In this document: positions 1 to 5,051 of the stretch, in pieces
Numbering within the stretch: position 1 is the first letter of the stretch
Layout of the letters: every line of letters begins with the position of its first letter
Assembly (NCBI GenBank): GCA_947174965.1
Contig: CAMWKY010000121.1
Location: 1-6,598, forward strand
DNA from: an uncultured Ruminococcus sp.
GTDB taxonomy: Bacteria > Bacillota > Clostridia > Oscillospirales > Ruminococcaceae
DNA: 6,598 nt
Reading direction: 5' to 3'
The notes under the pieces: generated by a model
Seen by the model: only the letters and a program-made list of their open reading frames with translations
Told to the model about the DNA's origin: nothing
Databases searched by the model: none
Program-made: the position numbers and the translations under genes

Positions 1-132
1 CTTTCGCATATCGAGAGCGAATATGACGGCACTTGCGGAAATCATTGAATTAAGCACCGTAAGCAAAATGATGCCATGCATTTCTCTTTTCAGGGAAGAT
101 GTAAGCCATTTCATTGCACTTTTATTTTTCAT
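1..132 (-). CDS. ABC transporter (exporter-type permease/ATPase), N-terminal 44 codons only
   Basis: Partial gene, cut by the window edge. The 44 visible residues begin MKNKSAMKWL and hold a short basic amphipathic segment followed by a hydrophobic helix (about residues 20-40) ending ALDMRK. This is how the transmembrane domain of one-polypeptide ABC exporters commonly begins: a cytoplasmic elbow helix, then TM1 leading into a conserved R-x-x-I-D region. No ATPase motif lies inside the window, so the call rests on that resemblance and on context. The ATG at 130-132 has an AGAGG ribosome site eight bases upstream and lies inside the last codons of the S24/S26 gene (11-base overlap), which implies translational coupling. 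Following a kinase, a PqqD-like protein and a peptidase, it would be expected to export the modified peptide. It could instead be a permease-only subunit. Confidence 0.6.
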   Translation of the reverse strand, partial: MKNKSAMKWLTSSLKREMHGIILLTVLNSMISASAVIFALDMRK

Positions 133-541
133 TGAACAACCTCTTTATTATTGACTTTATCCAAAGCTTTTTCCGCCGTATGCCGAGAGTTTTCAGGTAT
201 TTGCAATAATCTTTATCATCGACTGAGATAAAATTACCGTCTTTATAATATCCACTTGCACGGGCAATCACCCATTCATGCGGAACTATTTCTTTTCGCC
301 AGAGATTATCTCCGCATATAATATAGTTATTTTCACGAACTTTCAGAACACGGTGCAGAACATACTGCCCATTCGGACGTTTATAAAGTGCTACATCATA
401 TTTTTTCAGAATACCTTCTGCTTTTTCCAATACGACAATATTTTCACGGTTTTTCAGCATAGGCTCCATGCTTGTACCAATAGTTGTACGTAAAAGTCTT
501 CCTGTTCTGTTAAGTTCGCTCTCAATAGTCTGTTTACTCAT
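122..541 (-). CDS. S24/S26-family (signal-peptidase-like) serine peptidase without membrane anchor
   Basis: About 139 residues. The signal-peptidase fold signature is visible: G-T-S-M-E-P-M-L near residues 22-29, with the nucleophile Ser at about 24; then Y-V-L-H-R-V with His at about 63; then C-G-D-N at about 76-79. His in the general-base position, instead of the Lys of bacterial LepB, is the pattern of the SipW/Sec11 branch (family knowledge). There is no N-terminal hydrophobic helix, so the protein is probably cytoplasmic or held by its partners. The C-terminus is very basic (IRRKKLWIKSIIKRL). I place the start at ATG 541. A TTG at 544 is also in frame, but neither has a strong ribosome site, and the start overlaps the PqqD-like stop by 8 bases, so translation is probably coupled. 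Likely role, inferred: leader removal or another step of peptide maturation in the PqqD/kinase/exporter operon. Confidence 0.8.
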   Translation of the reverse strand: MSKQTIESELNRTGRLLRTTIGTSMEPMLKNRENIVVLEKAEGILKKYDVALYKRPNGQYVLHRVLKVRENNYIICGDNLWRKEIVPHEWVIARASGYYKDGNFISVDDKDYCKYLKTLGIRRKKLWIKSIIKRLFNEK

Positions 542-800
542 CAAGCAGACCCGTTTTACTGAGTTTCACAAGAAAATTATGCACATCTTTTTTTGCAGTT
601 TCTTCCGAAACATCGTATTTTGCAAGCAGAGAACGCACAAGTTTTTCCTCGGTCGTATCAGACATAAGCTGTTCAAACAGGAAGTTTGCCGTAGCATTAT
701 TTTTAATCAGTCCGTTGAAAATTCTGCTTGCCTCTCCAGTAGCAACGGCAATAAATTCTCCGCCTGAACTGTCTGTTATCATTCCTTTTTTTAATTTCAT
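534..800 (-). CDS. PqqD-family peptide-binding (RRE) protein
   Basis: 88 residues with the pattern of stand-alone PqqD-like proteins: a short beta-rich N-terminus, the central helix segment A-S-R-I-F-N-G-L-I, then L-F-E-Q-L, a helix containing L-V-R-S-L-L-A-K-Y-D-V-S, and a last helix ending L-S-K-T-G-L-L-D-E. Proteins of this kind act as RiPP recognition elements: they bind the leader of a precursor peptide and deliver it to modifying enzymes (known from PqqD and lasso B1 proteins). The start at 800 has AAAGGAT upstream and lies six bases past the kinase stop. The 3' end overlaps the next gene by 8 bases. The nearest candidate client is the 39-residue peptide at 1989-2108, whose leader has the YxxP motif that lasso B1 proteins bind. 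Normal length for the family; nothing appears broken. Confidence 0.85.
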   Translation of the reverse strand: MKLKKGMITDSSGGEFIAVATGEASRIFNGLIKNNATANFLFEQLMSDTTEEKLVRSLLAKYDVSEETAKKDVHNFLVKLSKTGLLDE

Positions 801-806
801 TTTAAT

Positions 807-1541
807 TTATCCTTTCATTGTGTTGTATGCTATTTCTGCTGACTCGATTTCCATATTAAAACCCGATTTATACAGTGAAACACTGTCGGAAATGCGGTTT
901 ATAATTTTCAGGATTTTTTTCATTTTTTCCGCATTTTCAGAACGGTACGTCTGTTGTAAAAGCATCGGAAATGCTGTTGATTTTGTAATTTTTTGGATAT
1001 AATTTTTTTCTGAACGTCCGATAATACATATTGCTTTCAGCGGTACAGAAATATTACTGCTCAAACGGTGCTTGCCGTCCCACGCAGTCCCATACACAAA
1101 AACACCGTTTTCCGTGATTTGCAGAAGCGGTTTATCATCATTGACCATAACTGCACATTCGCCGAAATACTCTCTCCAAAGCCGTGTATGCGTGGATTTT
1201 CCCGTACCGCTTTTCGCAGTAAACAAATAGCCTGCTCCGTCAACAGCTATTGCTGAACCGTGAAATAAAATCGTATCAAATTCAATCATACGCTCTGCAA
1301 TTTTACGATATACCGCAAGAGTTTCAAGATAACTGTCTGAAAAACGTCTTGTTGGAATGTGCTCTTTTGCATCTTCCAAAACTGATTTTTTAAGCTCAAA
1401 GTCAATATCGGACTGTGAAATTTTCACCGAAAAATCAACATCTCCGCAATATTTATAATCTTTGCAAAGTCTATGTACTTCCTCATAAATTGATTCAATT
1501 TCAATAATCTTTCCGCCGATTTTATATGTGTTTTTCATCAT
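807..1541 (-). CDS. HPr-kinase-like (HprK-related) P-loop kinase of a peptide-modification cluster
   Basis: 244 residues. Counted from the first Met: F-H-G-S-A-I at 93-98, a P-loop A-K-S-G-T-G-K-S-T-H at 109-118, N-D-D-K-P at 134-138 (in the place of the acidic HprK Walker-B residues) and G-T-A-W-D-G-K at 151-157, corresponding to the GTPWxGK motif usual in this kinase group. The N-terminal 90 residues are a separate domain without the HprK regulatory signature, so this is not the carbon-catabolite HPr kinase. Relatives beside PqqD-like genes include lasso tailoring kinases such as the paeninodin kinase, which phosphorylates a C-terminal Ser of its precursor (established). The local peptide lacks a C-terminal Ser, so the target here is open. 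The start ATGATG follows the lipoprotein TGA stop directly, with GGGGTGA as ribosome site, favouring the second ATG at 1538. It is thus translationally coupled to the lipoprotein. Confidence 0.85.
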   Translation of the reverse strand: MMKNTYKIGGKIIEIESIYEEVHRLCKDYKYCGDVDFSVKISQSDIDFELKKSVLEDAKEHIPTRRFSDSYLETLAVYRKIAERMIEFDTILFHGSAIAVDGAGYLFTAKSGTGKSTHTRLWREYFGECAVMVNDDKPLLQITENGVFVYGTAWDGKHRLSSNISVPLKAICIIGRSEKNYIQKITKSTAFPMLLQQTYRSENAEKMKKILKIINRISDSVSLYKSGFNMEIESAEIAYNTMKG

Positions 1542-1931
1542 TCACCCCACAGGTACAAACGGTAATTCAATAACGTCCGGTTTTGTTTCGGGAACGGTAG
1601 TTTCTTCGGATTTCTGCGTAATATCAGCAGTTGTTGATGTGTTTGTATTTTGCGGAATATTGTCATTTGCAGTTGTAGTAGTTTCCGTATTTTCTTCAAT
1701 TTTTTCCGTGACGACAAATTCATTTTTTTCTGTTGATACTGTTGTACTGACGGTTTTTTGTTTATTCTCCGTCGTCCTTGACGTAACATTTTCGGTTACA
1801 TCAGAACTTGTTTCCTGAATTTCCTCTGAATGACTTGTCATGTCGGATTTTTCGTCATTTATACTTTTTGGATTCTCCACGCAACCACAAAGCAGTACCG
1901 CAATAATACAAGCAATTGCAACTCTTTTCAT
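1542..1931 (-). CDS. Thr/Ser/Glu-rich lipoprotein of unknown function
   Basis: 129 residues from the ATG at 1931, chosen because AAAAGGAG lies five bases upstream. A longer reading frame from 1958 starts inside a hairpin and has no ribosome site. Residues 1-17 form a lipoprotein signal (MKRVAIACIIAVLL-CGC) with the lipidated Cys at 17, so the protein should be anchored on the outer face of the membrane. The rest, about 20-115, is low complexity and rich in Thr, Ser, Glu and Asn with several TT and TTTT runs, likely an extended spacer with no recognised fold. The C-terminus ends D-V-I-E-L-P-F-V-P-V-G, much more hydrophobic than the spacer. The gene lies between the small peptide and the kinase, and its stop touches the kinase start. 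Possible roles, inferred: immunity or capture protein for the exported peptide, or a second substrate through its hydrophobic tail. Confidence 0.75.
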   Translation of the reverse strand: MKRVAIACIIAVLLCGCVENPKSINDEKSDMTSHSEEIQETSSDVTENVTSRTTENKQKTVSTTVSTEKNEFVVTEKIEENTETTTTANDNIPQNTNTSTTADITQKSEETTVPETKPDVIELPFVPVG

Positions 1932-1947
1932 ATTTTCTCCTTTTGCC

Positions 1948-1980
1948 AAAACAGACACCAGAATAAACAGTGTCTGTTTT
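1948..1980 (-). terminator. Hairpin between the small peptide gene and the lipoprotein: weak terminator/attenuator
   Basis: A perfect 11-base inverted repeat (AAAACAGACAC at 1948-1958 and GTGTCTGTTTT at 1970-1980) encloses an 11-base loop. On the minus strand the downstream arm ends in only four T residues before GGC, so termination should be incomplete. It lies nine bases past the peptide stop codon and ends four bases before the AAAAGGAG ribosome site of the lipoprotein. Such a leaky hairpin after a precursor gene commonly allows more precursor than enzyme mRNA. It could also stabilise the 3' end of the upstream mRNA. Confidence 0.7.
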
Positions 1981-1988
1981 TGATTTGT

Positions 1989-2108
1989 TTACTTTGGCAT
2001 TATATCGGTTTCATTAATATCAAGGATAATATCGCCACTTGTGGTGATTACGTCCTCGCTCTCGAACTCGATTATTTCCATTTCGGGTGCTGTGTAGATT
2101 TCTTTCAT
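1989..2108 (-). CDS. 39-residue putative RiPP precursor peptide (lasso-like pattern)
   Basis: Small gene with a strong ribosome site: GGAGG lies eight bases before the ATG and is formed by the last codons of the upstream 569-residue gene, whose stop is one base away. The peptide starts MKEIYTAPEMEI, is acidic in the middle and has I-T-T-S-G at 21-25. Y5-x-x-P8-x-M10 resembles the YxxPxL leader motif bound by lasso B1 proteins. If the cut falls after S24, Thr23 is at -2 and the core is G25 to K39 (15 residues), with Glu33 at core position 9 and none of the other residues at 7-9 acidic. Gly1 with Glu9 and Thr at -2 are the usual lasso requirements. There is no Cys, so lanthipeptide or sactipeptide chemistry is unlikely. 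A PqqD-like protein, kinase, peptidase and exporter follow. No cyclase is seen, so lasso identity is a hypothesis; the coding call is firmer. Confidence 0.75.
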   Translation of the reverse strand: MKEIYTAPEMEIIEFESEDVITTSGDIILDINETDIMPK

Positions 2109-2109
2109 A

Positions 2110-3819
2110 TTATTTTCCTCCATTATTCTGATATGCTTCTGCTGCCTGTTGATAAAGATAAAGAGCCTTGCAGAGATTTACAAGATTTTGATTTTCGGAA
2201 TCACTTTTCAGTACCGAATAAACGTAACTCATAGGGCTGTATGAAATACTCCAGTCGCCTATTTTTTTCTCTTGTGGTGTACCAAGCATTCCTGCCGGAA
2301 TACCTGTAATATCTGTGTAATAGTAGCCGCCTTTTGTTTTGAAATTGTATTTGCTTATATCTGTACCCTCTGCAATCTTGAAATAGTGGCGTACTGTTGT
2401 ATTTGATTCAAGGAGCAGACTTGAACCGTAATAATCTATGCCCTTAGGAAGATTTCCATTTGTCTGCTTTTCAAATCCGGTAAGATTATTTGCTGTAACT
2501 TCAGATATGTCAGTTGTTTCACTGTTGCTGAAATATGATTTTGCATATTCGCCATAATCTTTCATTATATTAACAAGACTAATCGTTTTTTTATCATAAT
2601 CACCGGAATGGTCTGAAATATAATCTGCATATTCCTTGACGGAATATTCGTAAACTTTACCCTTTCTGCCGTCTGATGTGATAATCTGTGCGGTGATTAT
2701 ATCAGTTATTTCTTTCGGTGCAACGTTGCAGGAGAATATGCGATATTCTTTTCCGTCAATCGTATCCGTTTTTGTGTCTTTTATGTAAACTATAGATTCT
2801 TTATTGTTAGGAAGTGTAAACTGCATATATGCGTTTTCGTCTTTAACTACGCTTTTATCAAGCTCCATGTAGAAATTTACACCAATATTTCCGTCAAGGC
2901 TGATTGAATGACCTGCAAGATGTTCACCTATGCCGTCGGGATATTCACTGTATTTAATTAAAACTTTGCCTGTAACCAGATTGCCGTCTTTATCCTGCAC
3001 ATCACATAACCCGTCTTCATTAAGTACAAAAGAGGTGTCTTTTGGGATAACGCAAACAGTGTTATAGTCTGCTTCTTCCAGTTTATAGCCCAACGGAATA
3101 TAATCTTTAAAACCTGCCAAGCCGTACTCTATACTTGTAGAAAAACATATTAAAACGTTGATGTCAATTTCAAGTACCGCAGTATCGTCCATGGTAATTT
3201 TCGTGGTATAGATGGCTTCCGAAGCGTTAAGTTTACCATTATTGACAATTAAAATACCATTATATGCTGAACACTGCATATAATTGGTGATAACCTCTGT
3301 ACCGTCTGTAATGGTGAGCACATATTTTGAGCTGTTATCTGTAATTGAAAATTTTGCTGTAAGCGTTCCCTTTCCTTTAACTGTCATCGAAGTTGAACAT
3401 TCAATGTATCTTGAAACAATAGGATTTGTACCCTCAGCGATAACAATTGTATTGAGTTCAACATCATGTGGTAATATCAAATCACCCTTGATGTAAATAT
3501 TTCCAAGTGTAAGGGTTTTTGTCTCTGAATTCCATTTATAGCCGTCCTTTTCAAGCGTTGCATCTTCTTTCCAGTTGCCTTTGCTTGCTTCATTAGAAAA
3601 ATCCATATTGCCGTCAACAGTAAATGTTTGCTCCGATTCTTCCGCACTTGCCGTAATTTCTCCCACAAGGTTAAAATTACTATATGACAAAATTGTTGAC
3701 GTGGTAAAAAGCATTGTCAGGGAAGAAATCATTGCAATCACACGTTTGTGAATTCTGCATAAGTACTTTTGATTATACCACCCCCTATTGTTTAAAACGC
3801 CGGATTGTTTATTTTTCAT
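2110..3819 (-). CDS. Secreted surface protein, beta-rich N-terminal part plus conserved clostridial extracellular domain
   Basis: 569 residues. A long basic n-region (about 1-27) precedes a hydrophobic stretch (about 28-52) and a likely signal peptidase site after A-S-A (57-59), so the protein should be exported. Residues about 65-260 are beta-rich: Y-K-W-N-S-E-T-K-T-L-T-L-G near 94-106, then short repeating strands (IYIKGDLILP, LTITDGTEVI, GILIVNNGKL), resembling carbohydrate-binding or beta-helical segments of clostridial surface proteins. Residues about 298-435 begin H-L-A-G-H-S-I-S-L-D-G-N-I-G-V-N-F-Y-M-E-L and include Y-S-V-K-E-Y-A-D-Y-I, a module I recognise from large secreted proteins of Ruminococcus-like bacteria, function unknown. 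The C-terminal part (about 440-569) ends in a helix. There is no LPxTG motif, C-terminal membrane helix or dockerin, so attachment is unclear. The gene starts after a strong promoter and GGGAGGT and is directly coupled to the 39-residue peptide. Confidence 0.85.
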   Translation of the reverse strand: MKNKQSGVLNNRGWYNQKYLCRIHKRVIAMISSLTMLFTTSTILSYSNFNLVGEITASAEESEQTFTVDGNMDFSNEASKGNWKEDATLEKDGYKWNSETKTLTLGNIYIKGDLILPHDVELNTIVIAEGTNPIVSRYIECSTSMTVKGKGTLTAKFSITDNSSKYVLTITDGTEVITNYMQCSAYNGILIVNNGKLNASEAIYTTKITMDDTAVLEIDINVLICFSTSIEYGLAGFKDYIPLGYKLEEADYNTVCVIPKDTSFVLNEDGLCDVQDKDGNLVTGKVLIKYSEYPDGIGEHLAGHSISLDGNIGVNFYMELDKSVVKDENAYMQFTLPNNKESIVYIKDTKTDTIDGKEYRIFSCNVAPKEITDIITAQIITSDGRKGKVYEYSVKEYADYISDHSGDYDKKTISLVNIMKDYGEYAKSYFSNSETTDISEVTANNLTGFEKQTNGNLPKGIDYYGSSLLLESNTTVRHYFKIAEGTDISKYNFKTKGGYYYTDITGIPAGMLGTPQEKKIGDWSISYSPMSYVYSVLKSDSENQNLVNLCKALYLYQQAAEAYQNNGGK

Positions 3820-3824
3820 AAATT

Positions 3825-3831
3825 ACCTCCC
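3825..3831 (-). promoter_or_regulatory. Ribosome binding site of the 569-residue secreted protein
   Basis: GGGAGGT on the minus strand, five bases before the ATG at 3817-3819. It is close to the full anti-Shine-Dalgarno complement and fixes this start over internal Met codons. Confidence 0.85.
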
Positions 3832-3837
3832 ATGTAG

Positions 3838-3847
3838 TTTACTAAAA
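3838..3847. repeat. TTTACTAAAA repeat, promoter-proximal copy (possible operator)
   Basis: Exact 10-base match to 3906-3915, 68 bases apart. The core TTTA-C-TAAA is a palindrome. It lies about 15-23 bases past the -10 box, in the early transcribed region, next to GTTGC (3848-3852). The same GTTGC also lies near the other copy. A paired operator is an inference; AT-rich sequence can produce such matches by chance. Confidence 0.35.
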
Positions 3848-3860
3848 GTTGCTTTTAAAT

Positions 3861-3890
3861 ATTATACCACATAAATTCACCTTTTGTCAA
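3861..3890 (-). promoter_or_regulatory. Sigma-A-type promoter for the surface protein/peptide operon
   Basis: On the minus strand TTGACA (3885-3890) and TATAAT (3861-3866) are both perfect consensus, separated by 18 bases, with a TGG directly before the -10 box (extended -10). The predicted transcript starts near 3854 and would give a leader of about 35 bases ahead of the 569-residue gene. No other clear promoter was seen before the downstream genes, so the peptide and its maturation genes probably depend on this one. Confidence 0.88.
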
Positions 3891-3897
3891 GACTATA

Positions 3898-4099
3898 TGT
3901 TGCCTTTTACTAAAAAATTTTGACAATTTTGTGAAAATTAAAGACGGTCAATATCTTTCCACCAAAAGAAACGGTAACTGTATCGGTATGGATTCCATGA
4001 AAATAATTGCTGAAAAATATCACGGCATTACAAAATTTTCTCATTCCAGAGCGGACGAAAAAAGATACTGAACAGTATTTATTTTATTTTCAGACATAA
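3898..4099 (+). pseudogene. Decayed C-terminal end of a GHKL-type sensor histidine kinase
   Basis: The only plus-strand coding trace. From about 3898 the frame reads LLLKNFDNFVKIKDGQYL, then S-T-K-R-N-G-N-C-I-G-M-D-S-M-K-I-I-A-E-K-Y-H-G, stopping at TGA 4069-4071. This matches the end of LytS/AgrC-type GHKL ATPase domains, where an N-F-D segment is followed by S-T-K-x-x-G-x-G-I-G-x-x-S and I-A-E-K-Y-x-G-x-x-x-F. The first Gly of the GxGIG nucleotide-binding loop is intact but the second is Cys. Six A residues at about 4058-4063 look like the site of a one-base frameshift: removing one A would continue the frame as D-T-E-Q-Y-L-F-Y-F-Q-T to a TAA at 4097-4099, next to the terminator. Nothing of the sensor or dimerisation part remains, and the 5' side is now the promoter region of the opposite operon. 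Boundaries are approximate. Confidence 0.6.
3906..3915. repeat. TTTACTAAAA repeat, promoter-distal copy (possible operator)
   Basis: Second exact copy, about 16 bases upstream of the -35 box on the minus strand, with GTTGC at 3899-3903. In the proximal copy GTTGC lies on the other side of the palindrome. It overlaps the likely start of the kinase relic. See the copy at 3838-3847. Confidence 0.35.
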
Positions 4100-4100
4100 G

Positions 4101-4143
4101 AAAACCGCTATAAATCGTTGAACAACGAAATACAGCGGTTTTT
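4101..4143. terminator. Bidirectional intrinsic terminator
   Basis: Arms AAAACCGCT (4101-4109) and AGCGGTTTT (4134-4142) pair perfectly. After a short mismatched part, CGTTG (4116-4120) and CAACG (4123-4127) extend the stem to a tight loop. Transcription from the right (minus strand, after the 294-residue gene stop at 4167) ends in GGTTTTC. Transcription from the left ends in five T residues. It therefore closes the sortase operon and would also have closed the plus-strand kinase gene whose relic ends two bases before it. Confidence 0.88.
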
Positions 4144-4166
4144 ATTCGGAATGGAGACGAGGAGAA

Positions 4167-5051
4167 TTATTCCCCTTTGTTTCTGCCCTGATTTTTTACT
4201 GTGAGGACATACCCAATAATAAAGATGATACTTATTGAAGCAAGTATAACTGAATATTTCAGCAATGTATCAGTTGCAGAAGTCATAACGCTTGTATAAG
4301 CAGTATAAATCTGAGGCTGTTTTATTGTAAACGAACTGAAATAATCAGTAGCTTTCAGGTAAATGCACGGTACAGCACATATAATGCCCGAAATAAGCGA
4401 GCATATGCCAATCCAGTATAAAGTTGCAGATGTTGACTTTATATTTGCAAGAATCATCAGGAGCATCAGCATAACAGTCGCACCATATACAAAAAGCTGA
4501 ACTGTCGGAAGTTTATTATAGAATGGCGAAAGCTTTTTCATGATGCCGTGACTTATCATAGCATCAAACTTGAAAACGTCGCAGTAATCAGCAATAACTT
4601 TTTCTGCATTTTTCTGCGCTTCACTCAGTTTCTCATCATACTTTGCATCTTTTTCATATCCGATACTTTCGGCATAGTTGCTGTAAAAGTCACTCAAAGC
4701 CTTATCAACACTGTCATTCTTTATGATAAAAGAATTATCAGATTGAGTGCCGTTCTTGAGACAGCTGAAGCCGTCGTTTATTTCCATATACATGACATAA
4801 TCAATCAGTTCGTCATCAATTGCAGTCATATACACGTCAGCAGGAATTCCGGTGTCATTCTGTCTTGACGTGAAATACTTTTCGAGTTCGCTATATACAA
4901 TACTACTAATGTTTTTCTGCTCCGTAAGTGATACTATATTGTCGGGCTTTGAAAATATGTTTGCAACAGTTACAGCAAGAGATGCAATAAGTGCAAAAAT
5001 CAGCAGAACTGACAGAATAAATGAGCCTATATATGAGCCGATACTTTTCAT
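4167..5051 (-). CDS. Four-helix membrane protein of unknown function, third gene of the sortase operon
   Basis: 294 residues; family not recognised. Hydrophobic segments lie at about 9-31, 184-203, 210-232 and 264-285. The first, preceded by few charges, could be a signal anchor. Residues about 32-183 form a large hydrophilic domain, probably outside the cell, mostly helical, with a charged stretch at about 133-152 (KDAKYDEKLSEAQKNAEKV) that may form a coiled coil. A second polar loop lies at about 233-262. The C-terminus is basic (KNQGRNKGE), which fits a cytoplasmic end. The ATG overlaps the sortase stop (ATGA) and GGAGGTG lies five bases upstream, so start and coupling are secure. No catalytic motif is visible. 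By position it may help the sortase or its substrate at the membrane, for example as a scaffold, but this is guesswork. Confidence 0.8.
   Translation of the reverse strand: MKSIGSYIGSFILSVLLIFALIASLAVTVANIFSKPDNIVSLTEQKNISSIVYSELEKYFTSRQNDTGIPADVYMTAIDDELIDYVMYMEINDGFSCLKNGTQSDNSFIIKNDSVDKALSDFYSNYAESIGYEKDAKYDEKLSEAQKNAEKVIADYCDVFKFDAMISHGIMKKLSPFYNKLPTVQLFVYGATVMLMLLMILANIKSTSATLYWIGICSLISGIICAVPCIYLKATDYFSSFTIKQPQIYTAYTSVMTSATDTLLKYSVILASISIIFIIGYVLTVKNQGRNKGE

Noticed and set aside
542..544. TTG start for the S24/S26 gene
   Set aside because: ATG follows immediately in frame; it adds a single residue and has no better ribosome site.
1538..1789. Minus-strand frame overlapping the lipoprotein, rich in Lys/Gln/Leu
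   Set aside because: It is out of frame with the lipobox protein, has no Shine-Dalgarno site, and its composition is a product of the repeats in the real frame.
1528..1818. Plus-strand open frame opposite the Thr-rich lipoprotein
   Set aside because: It is the antisense reflection of the repetitive Thr codons, has no ribosome site, and gives a Val/Ser/Phe-rich peptide with no recognisable domain.
1932..1958. Upstream start of the lipoprotein at 1958 (nine extra residues)
   Set aside because: It lies at the edge of the hairpin with no ribosome site and would put charged residues before a signal peptide that is complete from 1931.
1989..2108. C-terminal serine phosphorylation as in paeninodin-type lasso peptides
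   Set aside because: The peptide ends M-P-K and has no Ser or Thr in its last four residues, so that exact reaction cannot be proposed.
3919..3950. Plus-strand TTGACA as a promoter toward 4100
   Set aside because: No -10-like hexamer follows at 16-19 bases, and the match lies in the kinase relic.
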